The notes beneath the pieces are model-generated. The model saw nothing but the letters and a program-made list of their open reading frames with translations. It was not told where the DNA came from and did not search any database. Below are positions 7,855-16,586 of a stretch of DNA of 26,884 bases, piece after piece; positions within the stretch are counted from its first letter, which is position 1, and every line of letters begins with the position of its first letter. The stretch covers positions 1 through 26,884 of the forward strand of contig JBBIND010000060.1 in assembly GCA_037444075.1 (NCBI GenBank), read 5' to 3'. The translations under genes were made by a program, and so were the position numbers. The DNA comes from JBBIND01 sp037444075 (GTDB lineage Bacteria; Acidobacteriota; Terriglobia; Bryobacterales; Bryobacteraceae).

Positions 7855-8465
7855 CGCGGCGCCAGCGTATTGATGGAGCCCACGCGGCGGGCTTCAAAGG
7901 CGGCGATGGCGTCTTCCTGCTGAAGGATGTATCCGAGTTCATCCACCCCTTCCAACAGGCAGTGCCGCGCGAAGCCATCCACCGGGAAACCTGTCTCGGT
8001 TCCATCCGGCAGGCTGAGTTTCTGCTCGGCGAGGTCCACCTTCACGCGGAAGTCAGGGTCTGTCTCCACGGCTTCGAACAGGCGGGCGTGCACATCCGCC
8101 GGAACGATGATGGGAAGCAGTGAGTTCTTCAGCGCGTTCTGCCGGAAAATGTCGGCGAACGATGTGCTGATCACAGCCCTGAAACCGAATTGAGTCAGAG
8201 CCCAGGGGGCATGCTCGCGCGAACTGCCGCAGCCGAAGTTGCCGCCCGCCAGCAGCACCTCCGCTCCCCTCACCCGCTCCTGGTTCAGGATGAAATCGGG
8301 CTTGGGAGTGCCGTCCGCCTCGTAGCGCCAATCGTAGAAAAGCTGCCGGTCGAGTCCTTCCTTGGTCGTCGTTTTCAGGAAGCGCGCGGGAATGATCTGG
8401 TCCGTATCAATGTTGTCGATGGGCATCGGAACCAGGCGGCTTTCCAGGGTAGTGAACTTATTCAC
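7851..8465 (-). CDS. leuD: 3-isopropylmalate dehydratase small subunit
   Basis: LeuD is the swivelling small subunit that joins LeuC to isomerise 2- to 3-isopropylmalate in leucine synthesis. The 204-residue protein is full length, with PIDNIDTDQIIPARFLK near the N-terminus and GGNFGCGSSREHAPWAL in the middle, both diagnostic. The start is a GTG at 8465 that overlaps the leuC TGA by 4 nt (GTGA), so translation is likely coupled. It is the last gene of the leu operon and ends tail to tail with the PspC gene, with a 4-nt overlap of stop codons. Confidence 0.96.
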   Translation of the reverse strand: MNKFTTLESRLVPMPIDNIDTDQIIPARFLKTTTKEGLDRQLFYDWRYEADGTPKPDFILNQERVRGAEVLLAGGNFGCGSSREHAPWALTQFGFRAVISTSFADIFRQNALKNSLLPIIVPADVHARLFEAVETDPDFRVKVDLAEQKLSLPDGTETGFPVDGFARHCLLEGVDELGYILQQEDAIAAFEARRVGSINTLAPR

Positions 8466-9871
8466 AGCAGTGTCCTCACGTCGGTGACCACGCCTGTTAC
8501 GGCGGCTGCGGCGGCTGTCAGCGGGCTGGCGAGCAGGGTTCTTCCGCCCTTGCCCTGACGGCCCTCAAAATTGCGGTTACTGGTGGATACGCAATACTGC
8601 CCCGGTTCCAGTTCGTCGCCGTTCATGGCGATACACATGGAGCAGCCGGCTTCGCGCCACTCCGCGCCGGCGTCGATGAAAATGCGATCCAGGCCTTCCG
8701 CCTCGGCGTCCCGCTTCACCTGCCGCGAGCCGGGAACCACCAGCGCGCGCACGTTCGGGTGAACTTTCCTGCCGCGGAAAATGGCCGCGGCGCTGCGCAA
8801 GTCGCTCAAGCGCGAATTCGTGCAACTGCCGATGAAAACTACGTCGATCTTCTTTCCGAGCAGGGGCTGCCCGGGCGCGAGGTCCATGTACTTCAGAGCC
8901 TTGGCCAGGGATTCACGCTCTGCCGGTTCGCTCCTCTCCGCCGGGTCCGGCAGGGGCGCCGTAACGCCGATGCCCATGCCGGGGTTCGTTCCGAAAGTGA
9001 CCATCGGCTCCAGTTTGCCGGCATCCAGCGAGACGTGGGCGTCATAGAGCGCGCCCTCGTCGGTAGCGAGTTGCTTCCAAACCTCCAGCGCCCGGTCCCA
9101 CTCGGCGCCTTGCGGAGCGTGCGGCCTCCCGTTCAGGTACTGGTAGGTGACGTCATCCGGGCTGATGAGCCCGGCGCGCGCGCCGGCTTCAATCGACATG
9201 TTGCACACCGTCATGCGCTCCTCCATGTCGAGCGCCCGGATGGTCTCGCCGGTGTATTCCAACACGCAGCCTGTGCCGCCGCCCACGCCCACTGTGGCGA
9301 TGAGGCCCAGAATGATGTCTTTGGCCGTCACGCCTGGCTGTAAGCGCCCGTTTACATCGACGCGGCACGTCCTGGATTTCTGCTGCAGCAGGCACTGTGT
9401 GGCCAGCACGTGCTCCACCTGGCTGGTTCCGATGCCGAAAGCCAGCGCGCCGAAGGCCCCGTGGGTGGCCGTGTGGCTGTCTCCGCACACTACGGTCATA
9501 CCGGGTTGGGTGAGGCCCTGTTCGGGGCCCACGACGTGGACAATGCCCTGCCTGCCGCTCTGATACCCAAGGTACGGGATGCCGAACTCCTCGCAATTTG
9601 CCTCGAGTTGAGCCACCTGTGCCGCGGCAATTGCGTCCGGAATGGGGAGCGTGCGCGGGTTCATCGTGGGCGTGCTGTGGTCCACGGTGCCGAACGTAAG
9701 ATCCGGCCGGCGCACCTTCAGCCCGCGCTGCCGAAGCCCGGCAAAGGCTTGCGGCGAAGTGACCTCGTGCACCAGGTGCAGGTCAATGTAGATCAGCGCC
9801 GGGGCTCCCGGCAATTCGCTGATCACATGTGCTTCCCAGATCTTGTCGATGATCGTACGGGGTTTACTCAT
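8462..9871 (-). CDS. leuC: 3-isopropylmalate dehydratase large subunit
   Basis: LeuC is the aconitase-family Fe-S subunit of isopropylmalate isomerase. The 469-residue protein has the three [4Fe-4S] cysteines C350 (in IGSCTNSR), C410 and C413 (in CSMCIAMN). It also has the substrate motif VVCGDSHTATHGAFG. Length and motifs match the bacterial long-type LeuC rather than the short archaeal type. A GGAGA ribosome-binding site precedes ATG 9871. It lies 18 nt downstream of leuB and overlaps leuD by 4 nt. Confidence 0.97.
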   Translation of the reverse strand: MSKPRTIIDKIWEAHVISELPGAPALIYIDLHLVHEVTSPQAFAGLRQRGLKVRRPDLTFGTVDHSTPTMNPRTLPIPDAIAAAQVAQLEANCEEFGIPYLGYQSGRQGIVHVVGPEQGLTQPGMTVVCGDSHTATHGAFGALAFGIGTSQVEHVLATQCLLQQKSRTCRVDVNGRLQPGVTAKDIILGLIATVGVGGGTGCVLEYTGETIRALDMEERMTVCNMSIEAGARAGLISPDDVTYQYLNGRPHAPQGAEWDRALEVWKQLATDEGALYDAHVSLDAGKLEPMVTFGTNPGMGIGVTAPLPDPAERSEPAERESLAKALKYMDLAPGQPLLGKKIDVVFIGSCTNSRLSDLRSAAAIFRGRKVHPNVRALVVPGSRQVKRDAEAEGLDRIFIDAGAEWREAGCSMCIAMNGDELEPGQYCVSTSNRNFEGRQGKGGRTLLASPLTAAAAAVTGVVTDVRTLL

Positions 9872-9889
9872 GCCTGTCTCCGTGCGGCG

Positions 9890-10975
9890 CTAGCCAATGG
9901 CCTTGCGGACCGCCTCTCCAACCTGTGCCGTGGTTGCCGGCGAACCGGAGGGCCGCAGGTCTGCTGTCAGCGGACCACGCTCCAGAACGCTCTCCATGGC
10001 TTCATTGACCGCGGCGGCCTCTTCTTTCAAGCCGAAGCTGTATTCAAACATGGCCGCCACCGAACCGATGGCGCCCAGCGGGTTGGCTTTTTCCTGGCCG
10101 GCAATGTCCGGCGCGGACCCGTGCACCGGCTCGTAGAGACCCACCCAGGCGCCCGACGGCCGGCGTCCGCCAATGGAGGCCGACGGCAGCATGCCGATGG
10201 AGCCTGCCAGAACGGCGCCCTCGTCGCTGAGGATATCGCCGAACATGTTCTCCGTTACCACAACGTCAAAGCGCCTCGGGTTGAGGATCAATTGCATGGC
10301 GCAGTTGTCGACGAGCACGTGCTCGAGTTCCACATCCGGATACTCCGCGGACACCTCGACCACCACCCGCCGCCAGAGCTGTGAACTCTCCAGGACATTG
10401 GACTTGTCTACGCTGCTTACCTTCTTGCGCCTCGCCCGGGCCAGTTCGAACGCCATCCGCGCAATCCGGGCAATCTCGCTGCGCGAGTAAGTCATCGTAT
10501 TGACGGCGCGCTCCTCGTCGCCCGCGCCGGAAATGCCGCGGGGCGTGCCGTAGTAGATGCCGCCGGTCAACTCGCGCACGATGATCATGTCCGTGCCGTC
10601 CACCAGGTGGTTCTTCAAGGGTGAGGAATCGAGCAGCGCGCGGTAGGCGCGCACCGGGCGCAGGTTGGCGTAGACGCCCAGCGCTTTGCGGATACCGAGC
10701 AGCCCTTTTTCAGGCCGCTGAGCCGGCGGCAGATTGTCGTATTCCGGCATACCCACGGCGCCCAACAGTGTGGCGTCACACTCCAGCGCCAGCCGGGTGG
10801 TCTCATCCGGCAGAGGGGTTCCCGAAGCCTTGATCGCCACTCCCCCCAGCAGTCCCTCTCTCAAGTTCACACGGTGGCCGAACACTTCAGCCACGCGGTT
10901 CAGTACCCCAACGGCTTCCCGCGTCACTTCCACGCCGATGCCGTCGCCGGGCAGTATAAGAACGTTCAAGTCCAT
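9890..10975 (-). CDS. leuB: 3-isopropylmalate dehydrogenase
   Basis: LeuB oxidatively decarboxylates 3-isopropylmalate with NAD+ to 2-oxoisocaproate. The 361-residue protein shows the family landmarks in order: LPGDGIGVEV at the N-terminus, VDKSNVLESSQLWR, the metal-binding FGDILSDEGA segment, and the NAD-binding GSAPDIAGQEKANP loop. It starts at ATG 10975, 30 nt after leuA, with no clear Shine-Dalgarno sequence, and is followed by leuC after an 18-nt gap. Confidence 0.97.
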   Translation of the reverse strand: MDLNVLILPGDGIGVEVTREAVGVLNRVAEVFGHRVNLREGLLGGVAIKASGTPLPDETTRLALECDATLLGAVGMPEYDNLPPAQRPEKGLLGIRKALGVYANLRPVRAYRALLDSSPLKNHLVDGTDMIIVRELTGGIYYGTPRGISGAGDEERAVNTMTYSRSEIARIARMAFELARARRKKVSSVDKSNVLESSQLWRRVVVEVSAEYPDVELEHVLVDNCAMQLILNPRRFDVVVTENMFGDILSDEGAVLAGSIGMLPSASIGGRRPSGAWVGLYEPVHGSAPDIAGQEKANPLGAIGSVAAMFEYSFGLKEEAAAVNEAMESVLERGPLTADLRPSGSPATTAQVGEAVRKAIG

Positions 10976-11005
10976 AGTCTGTCTGCCTATCGCGGAGGTC
11001 CCCGT

Positions 11006-12181
11006 CTAGTCGGGAACGGCTGCCGTGTCCAGCTGTTCCACCGCCGTCCGGATGATGGTGCTGATTTGATCGTTGCGCAGGCCTTTGGTGCGGTCCGCCA
11101 AAGCCGTGAATTGCCGGTAGACGCGGTCGAGTTGTTCGTGACTCAACGTGTATCCGAGGTCCGTGCACCGCTGCGCCAGAGCGTGCCGCCCGCTGTGCTT
11201 GCCGAGCACCAGGCGGCTCTCGGGCACGCCCACCGAGCGCGGGTCCATGATTTCGTAAGTGGATTTCTCCTTCAGGTAGCCGTCCTGATGGATCCCCGCT
11301 TCGTGGGCGAAAGCGTTCTCGCCGACGATGGCCTTGTTCGGTTGCGGACCGAACGAGATGATCTGCGAAAGCAACTGACTCGCCGGGTAAAGGTGTTCGG
11401 TGAGGACCGAAGTCTCATACGGCAGATGGTCCTGTCGCACGCGCATCGCCATCACCACCTCTTCGAGAGAGCAATTGCCCGCGCGTTCGCCGATCCCGTT
11501 AATGGTGCATTCCACCTGCCGTGCGCCGGCCTGCACCGCCGCCAGCGAATTCGCCACCGCCAGTCCGAGGTCGTTGTGGCAGTGTACGCTGATGATCGCT
11601 GACGGTCCAAGTGCCCGCACCATGTGCCCTATCAGCGCGGCGTGCTCCTCAGGAACTGAGTAGCCCACCGTGTCCGGCAGGTTCACTGTGCCGGCGCCCG
11701 CTCCCACCACCGCGCGGCTGACGTCTTCCAGGTAGTTCCAGTCCGTGCGAGTGGCGTCTTCGGCCGAAAATTCCACGTCGTCGCAGAACTGTTTGGCGAG
11801 TTCCACCGCCGCGACGGCTTCTTCCAGCACCTGCTGCCGCGACCTCTTCAGCTTGTACTTCAAGTGGATGTCGCTCGTTGCAATGAAGGTGTGTATCCTC
11901 GGGCGCTTGGCCTTCTCCAAGGCCTTGGCAGCCCTTTCAATGTCCCCCCGGCAGGCGCGAGCCAAAGCGGCCACCCGCGCTTCAGGAAACTCCCGGCCAA
12001 CTTCGGTAACAGCCTGAAAGTCGCCCTCCGAGGCGATGGGGAACCCGGCTTCGAGGATATCTACGCCAAGTTCCACCAACTTGCGCGCCATTTTGAGCTT
12101 CTCCTCGACGGTCATGCTGCAGCCGGGTGACTGCTCTCCGTCGCGAAGGGTCGTGTCAAAGATGAATACGCGATGATTCAT
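11006..12181 (-). CDS. leuA: 2-isopropylmalate synthase, short form without regulatory domain
   Basis: LeuA condenses acetyl-CoA with 2-oxoisovalerate, the first step of leucine synthesis. The 391-residue protein has the catalytic barrel with FDTTLRDGEQSPG at the N-terminus (R13, D14) and the metal-binding HCH (H200, H202) in VHCHNDLG. The linker subdomains run to the end at about residue 391. The C-terminal LeuA dimer/allosteric domain of the roughly 510-residue enzymes, which binds leucine, is missing. The next gene follows within 30 nt, so no remnant is left. The frame is open to 12340, but ATG 12181 has a GTGGAG site 7 nt away and matches family starts. Homocitrate- or citramalate-synthase activity is a less likely alternative given the leuBCD neighbours. 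Confidence 0.92.
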   Translation of the reverse strand: MNHRVFIFDTTLRDGEQSPGCSMTVEEKLKMARKLVELGVDILEAGFPIASEGDFQAVTEVGREFPEARVAALARACRGDIERAAKALEKAKRPRIHTFIATSDIHLKYKLKRSRQQVLEEAVAAVELAKQFCDDVEFSAEDATRTDWNYLEDVSRAVVGAGAGTVNLPDTVGYSVPEEHAALIGHMVRALGPSAIISVHCHNDLGLAVANSLAAVQAGARQVECTINGIGERAGNCSLEEVVMAMRVRQDHLPYETSVLTEHLYPASQLLSQIISFGPQPNKAIVGENAFAHEAGIHQDGYLKEKSTYEIMDPRSVGVPESRLVLGKHSGRHALAQRCTDLGYTLSHEQLDRVYRQFTALADRTKGLRNDQISTIIRTAVEQLDTAAVPD

Positions 12182-12438
12182 GGGGTTCTCCACGTTCGTA
12201 ATCGCAAAGTCTCGCTCTCGGTTTGCCGTGCGGACCGGCCGGTTGCTCCGGTCCACTCGGCAAGCACCATTATCGGAAAGCGCCTCAAGATTTGGCAAAT
12301 TTATACGAAAAGCCGTTATGATAAAATTCGCAAAAGTCATAAGCGCTATTTATGGGCTGATGGTCTTGCATAAACGCAGCCTCGACGCCTCGCCAGCGCC
12401 ACGTTCTGGTAGTCTGTAGGTTTGTCTTCCCAGATAGC
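12182..12438. promoter_or_regulatory. divergent control region of leuA operon and AbgT-family transporter
   Basis: This 257-bp spacer separates two divergent transcription units. Its middle (about 12285-12360) is markedly AT-richer than the surrounding genes. No T-box stem, leucine-rich leader peptide or attenuator hairpin was recognised on the leuA side, where the leader would be up to about 120 nt. The leuA frame is open through much of it, but without homology. Confidence 0.55.
12292..12322 (+). promoter_or_regulatory. possible promoter for the AbgT-family transporter
   Basis: TTGGCA at 12292-12297 and TATGAT at 12317-12322 are separated by 19 nt in the AT-rich part of the spacer. The spacing is long for a sigma-70 promoter. 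It would give a leader of about 110 nt. Confidence 0.35.
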
Positions 12439-13983
12439 ATGACTGCCAAGACCGCCGTACGAGCAAAAGAACCCCTGGTCAATCGTTTCCTGCGGGTGAT
12501 TGAAAAAGGCGGCAACGCGTTGCCCCACCCTGCCACGCTGTTCGCGCTGCTCGCCATGCTGGTGGTGGTGCTTTCCGGAATTGCGGCGCGCTTGGATCTG
12601 TCAGTGGTTCATCCGGGTACGGGCGCCATGGTTGAGCCGGTCAGCCTGTTCTCCATCCCGGGTTTGCACCGTATCCTGACTTCTCTCGTTACCAACTTCA
12701 CGAGCTTCGCGCCGCTCGGGACGGTGCTGGTGGCGATGCTCGGCATCGGGGTGGCGGAAGCCAGCGGTTTGATCGGCGCCTGCCTGAAACTCCTGGTTCT
12801 TTCCGCGCCGAAGCGCCTGCTCACCTTCGTGATCGTGCTGGCGGGCGTCTTGTCCAACACAGCCAGTGAACTCGGCTATGTGCTGCTGGTGCCGTTGGCG
12901 GCGGTCATCTTCCTGGCGGTTGGACGTCACCCGCTGGCTGGGCTGGCAGCGGCGTTCGCGGGTGTTTCCGGGGGATATTCCGCCAATCTGCTGCTGGGTA
13001 CCGTGGATCCGCTGCTGGCAGGGCTCTCCGAGGAGGCGGCGCGCATCATCGACCCCGCCTACCTGGTGAACCCTGCCTGCAACTACTACTTCATGGCGGC
13101 TTCCACGCTTCTGGTGGCGGTGGCGGGCACCTGGGTAACCGAGTTTTTCGTTGTGCGGCAGTTAGGCCCTTACACGGGCGGAGAGCAACCTGAGCAGATC
13201 AGTACGCTCACGCCCGAAGAGAAGCGCGGGCTGAAGTTCGCCGCGCTGGCCATCGCCGTGCTCGCGGCGCTGATCCTGCTCGGCACGGTGCCGGAAAACG
13301 GCTACCTGCGCGATCCGAAGACCGGCGGTCTGCTGCGCTCGCCCTTCCTTTCTGGCATTGTGGCTGTCATCTTCCTGGCTGGAGCCGCTGCCGGAACCGC
13401 CTTCGGTCTCGGGGCGCGCGTCTTCAAGAGCGATGCCGACGTGATGAAGGCCATGGGTAAGTCGATCCAGAGCCTGGGCGTCTATATGGTCCTGGTCTTC
13501 TTCGCGGCGCAGTTTGTGGCCTTCTTCAACTGGACCAACCTGGGACTCATCTTCGCCGTCAAGGGCGCGGAATTCTTGAAGAATTCCGGCCTGGTGGGCA
13601 TTCCTCTGATGGTGGCTTTTGTGGTGGTGGCAGGCATCGTGAACCTGTTCATGGGCAGCGCTTCGGCCAAGTGGGCCATCATGGCGCCCGTGTTCGTGCC
13701 CATGTTCATGCTGCTCGGCTACACGCCGGAGTTGACGCAGGCGGCCTACCGGATTGGCGACAGTGTCACCAATATCATTTCGCCGATGATGTCGTACTTC
13801 GCGCTGATTGTCGCCTTCATCGAGCGTTACCAGAAGAAAGCGGGGATCGGCACGCTGATCGCGTTGATGTTGCCCTATACGGTGACGTTCTTCCTGGTCT
13901 GGACGCTGCTGCTGGTGGTATGGGTGGGATTTGGCTGGCCGGTCGGCCCCGGGGCAGGCCTGTTCCTGGCCACTCCCCGTTGA
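12439..13983 (+). CDS. AbgT-family transporter
   Basis: The 514-residue integral membrane protein matches the AbgT family. E. coli AbgT takes up p-aminobenzoyl-glutamate, while the relatives YdaH and MtrF export sulfonamides and similar antimetabolites. Features seen are a cytosolic N-terminus with VIEKGGNALPHPATLFALLA, a GVLSNTASELGYVLLVPLAA segment, SGGYSANLLLGTVDPLLAG, and near the C-terminus FMGSASAKWAIMAPVFVPMFMLLGYTPE followed by GDSVTNIISPMMSYF. At least ten strongly hydrophobic segments can be counted. No aminobenzoyl-glutamate hydrolase (abgAB) is nearby, so uptake versus export cannot be decided. No clear ribosome-binding site precedes ATG 12439. Confidence 0.92.
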   Translation: MTAKTAVRAKEPLVNRFLRVIEKGGNALPHPATLFALLAMLVVVLSGIAARLDLSVVHPGTGAMVEPVSLFSIPGLHRILTSLVTNFTSFAPLGTVLVAMLGIGVAEASGLIGACLKLLVLSAPKRLLTFVIVLAGVLSNTASELGYVLLVPLAAVIFLAVGRHPLAGLAAAFAGVSGGYSANLLLGTVDPLLAGLSEEAARIIDPAYLVNPACNYYFMAASTLLVAVAGTWVTEFFVVRQLGPYTGGEQPEQISTLTPEEKRGLKFAALAIAVLAALILLGTVPENGYLRDPKTGGLLRSPFLSGIVAVIFLAGAAAGTAFGLGARVFKSDADVMKAMGKSIQSLGVYMVLVFFAAQFVAFFNWTNLGLIFAVKGAEFLKNSGLVGIPLMVAFVVVAGIVNLFMGSASAKWAIMAPVFVPMFMLLGYTPELTQAAYRIGDSVTNIISPMMSYFALIVAFIERYQKKAGIGTLIALMLPYTVTFFLVWTLLLVVWVGFGWPVGPGAGLFLATPR

Positions 13984-14000
13984 GAATCGAAAGACGCCTT

Positions 14001-14020
14001 GCGGCACAGAGTCCTGCCGC
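14001..14020 (+). terminator. possible hairpin after the AbgT-family gene
   Basis: GCGGCA and TGCCGC form a 6-bp stem with an 8-nt loop, 17 nt after the transporter stop and before the convergent oxidoreductase gene. There is no T-run, so an intrinsic terminator is only possible. Confidence 0.3.
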
Positions 14021-14058
14021 GCGGCGGCGCTCAGGATTGCACTCCGCGGGCAGGCCGC

Positions 14059-15237
14059 TTAGGCGCGCCCGCGAAGGACCGCGCCTTTTCGATAAGCCAG
14101 GTTTGCCAGGTGGGCGGCCTGCGCGGCAGCCACACCGCTTTTCACGTCAGAGTTCGGCTTCCGGCGGTCCTTCACGCACCCGAGGAAGTTGCGCATGTGT
14201 TCCAGCGAGCCGTCGCCGGTGGCGCGCGCCGTCACCACGGGATCGGGATAGGCGGTCTTTTCGGCGCTCTGCACGCCCTCGGGGTAAACGGCCAGGCCGT
14301 CGCGTGTGATCTTCAGCATGGCGTCCGTGCCGCGAAAAATCAGCGTTCCGCCCTCCAGATGGCCGACCAGCGTGCCGTTGTAAGAGGCGTTGTAGCTCGG
14401 GTACTGCCACGCCGCGGTGATGGTGTCCGGGCAGTCCCAGTGCTTGTGATAGTGCTTCATCCCAACGGCAGTCGCCGTGAGCGGCGTGTCTTCCTGCATG
14501 TACCAGTGGATGACGTCTCCCCAATGGGAGTGCAGGTCAGTCAGCGCCCCGCCGCCGAAATCCCAAAACCAGCGCCACTGCAGGAAGCGGCGCTGATCGT
14601 AAGGCTGATCCGGAGCCTTTCCGAGAAAGCGCTTCCAGTCGAGCTGTGATGTATCCACTTCGCTAAGTCGTCCGAAATTGCGGATGTAGTCCTGATACCA
14701 GTGCGACTCCACCAGGGTGATCTGGCCGAGTCTGCCGTCGCGCACGAGCCCGTAGCCTAGCTTGAAAAGGTCCCAACTCCGCTGCTGGTAGCCCACCTGC
14801 AACACGCGTCCGGTTTCCTCTACCGCCCGGATGAGGGCAGGCCCTTCGTCCATGTTGTGGCTCACCGGCTTCTCGACGTAAACGTCCTTCCCGGCTCGCA
14901 CCGTGTCAATCGACATGGGCGTGTGCCAGTGATCCGTGGAGCCTATGATGACGGCGTCGATGTCCTTCCGCTCCAGAACCTGGCGGTAGTCCACTACCTC
15001 CTGAGCCTGCGGGGCGAGCTTGGCGCGCGCCTCCGCCCGTCTTGGCCCGTAGACATCACAGACCGCGACGATCTCCACGCCGCCGATTCGATTCGCCAGG
15101 TTGAGCAGGTAGCGGCCGCGGCCGCCCGTGCCCAAGCCCGCGATCCTGATGCGCTCGTTCGCGCCCGCCACCCGCGTTTGCGATGCTGCCGTCACCACCG
15201 CAGCCGACTTCAAAAACTGGCGCCTGCTGTTGGACAT
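14059..15237 (-). CDS. Tat-exported Gfo/Idh/MocA-family oxidoreductase (paralog 1)
   Basis: The 392-residue NAD(P)-dependent oxidoreductase probably acts on a sugar, polyol or sugar-acid. It begins with a twin-arginine export signal (SRRQFLKSAA, R5-R6). A Rossmann fold follows, with GLGTGGRGRYLL at about 34-45, and the family catalytic motif EKPVSHN at 122-128. A conserved WRWFWDFGGGALTDLHSHWGD segment carries the likely substrate-site His residues. It lies 25 nt downstream of a second member of the same family with the same orientation, GAGGAG preceding its ATG. This expanded Tat-linked subgroup is typical of Acidobacteriota and Planctomycetota. The substrate cannot be read from sequence. 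Confidence 0.9.
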   Translation of the reverse strand: MSNSRRQFLKSAAVVTAASQTRVAGANERIRIAGLGTGGRGRYLLNLANRIGGVEIVAVCDVYGPRRAEARAKLAPQAQEVVDYRQVLERKDIDAVIIGSTDHWHTPMSIDTVRAGKDVYVEKPVSHNMDEGPALIRAVEETGRVLQVGYQQRSWDLFKLGYGLVRDGRLGQITLVESHWYQDYIRNFGRLSEVDTSQLDWKRFLGKAPDQPYDQRRFLQWRWFWDFGGGALTDLHSHWGDVIHWYMQEDTPLTATAVGMKHYHKHWDCPDTITAAWQYPSYNASYNGTLVGHLEGGTLIFRGTDAMLKITRDGLAVYPEGVQSAEKTAYPDPVVTARATGDGSLEHMRNFLGCVKDRRKPNSDVKSGVAAAQAAHLANLAYRKGAVLRGRA

Positions 15238-15262
15238 GGCTAGTTGCTCCTCGTAGTCCCGG

Positions 15263-16516
15263 TTAGCTGGTTCGGATTTCTTCGCGCTCGGCGTCGAACC
15301 AGGCCACTTTCCCTTCCAGGAAGGAACGCATGCCCATGATCAGCGGGACCTGCACGGCGTAGCCGAGTTCAATATCACAGTGCGTCTTGGCTCGCGTGCG
15401 CACGCATTCCAGGAAATTCCGCATGTGATCCTGACCCGTTCTGTCAGTGGTCAGGCTGCGCCGGATTCCCTTTGAATCCGGCTGCGGCGAAAACGCCAGC
15501 CGGGCATCCCCCGTGAAGGTCACCGTGCCTTCCGAGCCGCGGATCACCGTGTCGATGCTGGTGTCGTTCACGATGGTCCCCAGCAAGGAGACGGTCATGC
15601 CCTCGGGATATTCAATGAGCATGTCGAACGTGTCCGGTACATCGCGCTCGCCGTTATAGAAATACTTGCCGCCCAGCGCCACCACTTTCTTCGGCAGCCC
15701 GGCCGAGAGAGCCTTCAGCAGCCGCGTCAGCGGGTGCGGATAAAGATCCGTCACCGGTCCACCCGAGTAGTCCATGTACATGCGCCACTGGAAGAAGCGC
15801 GACACGCTGAACGGACGGTTGGGGGCGTCTGCCTGGAACGCCTCCCAGTCCAGCCCGACGCCTGCCCGGGCATTCGGATCGTCGACTTTCATGCCGCGCT
15901 CGCCGCTGTCGCCATGCCGGAAGTAGCCGGTTTGAGCGTGCACCACCTTGCCGATGGAGCCCTTCTGAATCAGCTCCGCGGCGCGCGCCCAGATGGGGTC
16001 GGAAACCCATTGGGCCCCCACCTGAAACACAGCCTTGCGCTGCCGCACTTCTTTGACGAGTTCCTTCAGCTTGTCGAACTGATCCCAATGCGAGAGTGGC
16101 TTTTCGCAGTACACGTCCTTGCCTGCCCGCACGGCTTCCAGCGCATGCTCAACGTGCAGGCGGTCCGGAGTGGCCACGATCACGGCGTTCACTCTGGGGT
16201 CTTTTACCAGGTCGCGGGAGGAGGCGTACTCTTTGGCCTTGAATCTCGCCCCGGCGCGTTCGAGCCTGGGCTGGTAGATATCACAGACGGCCACCACCGA
16301 GGCGGGTTCGGCCCGCTCCCCGATTTGCGCCGCGGTCGCTGCCAGGTAGCTTCCACGATTGCCACAGCCAATCAACCCTACGCCGAGCGGTTTCTTGTCG
16401 GCTGCCTGAACGCCTTGAGCCGCTACGCCGGCTGCCGGCAGAGCCCCGAGAGTCAACAGGAAATCGCGCCGCGCCCCGCTTGGCTTGCCATGTAGTCCGG
16501 TTTTTCTACGTGCCAT
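15263..16516 (-). CDS. Tat-exported Gfo/Idh/MocA-family oxidoreductase (paralog 2)
   Basis: The 417-residue protein has a twin-arginine signal (ARRDFLLTLGALPAAG, R16-R17). A dinucleotide-binding motif GLIGCGNRGSYLA follows at about 47-59, then the catalytic EKPLSHWD motif from residue 138. RMYMDYSGGPVTDLYPHPLTR corresponds to the substrate-side segment of paralog 1. It is the first gene of a two-gene unit with paralog 1. The two are clearly homologous but diverged, so they probably act on different or successive substrates of a periplasmic sugar pathway. An out-of-frame ATG lies 8 nt upstream, but only ATG 16516 reads into the Tat signal. Confidence 0.9.
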   Translation of the reverse strand: MARRKTGLHGKPSGARRDFLLTLGALPAAGVAAQGVQAADKKPLGVGLIGCGNRGSYLAATAAQIGERAEPASVVAVCDIYQPRLERAGARFKAKEYASSRDLVKDPRVNAVIVATPDRLHVEHALEAVRAGKDVYCEKPLSHWDQFDKLKELVKEVRQRKAVFQVGAQWVSDPIWARAAELIQKGSIGKVVHAQTGYFRHGDSGERGMKVDDPNARAGVGLDWEAFQADAPNRPFSVSRFFQWRMYMDYSGGPVTDLYPHPLTRLLKALSAGLPKKVVALGGKYFYNGERDVPDTFDMLIEYPEGMTVSLLGTIVNDTSIDTVIRGSEGTVTFTGDARLAFSPQPDSKGIRRSLTTDRTGQDHMRNFLECVRTRAKTHCDIELGYAVQVPLIMGMRSFLEGKVAWFDAEREEIRTS

Positions 16517-16586
16517 TCGGCCATTCTACTCTTCCGTAGCTGGAAAAATGCGGCGAATCTGGGAGAAGGCGCGGGCGGTGGTTTGG

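Noticed and set aside
9410..10384. 324-codon plus-strand frame spanning the leuC-leuB junction
   Set aside because: It crosses two well-supported genes on the other strand and resembles no known family.
12182..12340. Upstream extension of leuA as an N-terminal domain or leucine leader peptide
   Set aside because: The extension has no homology and is not rich in leucine codons. ATG 12181 has a good ribosome-binding site and the family start. No attenuator pairing was found.
13162..14007. 281-codon minus-strand frame antisense to the AbgT-family transporter
   Set aside because: It is rich in His, Gln and Arg, as expected opposite a membrane-protein gene, and has no motif or ribosome-binding site.
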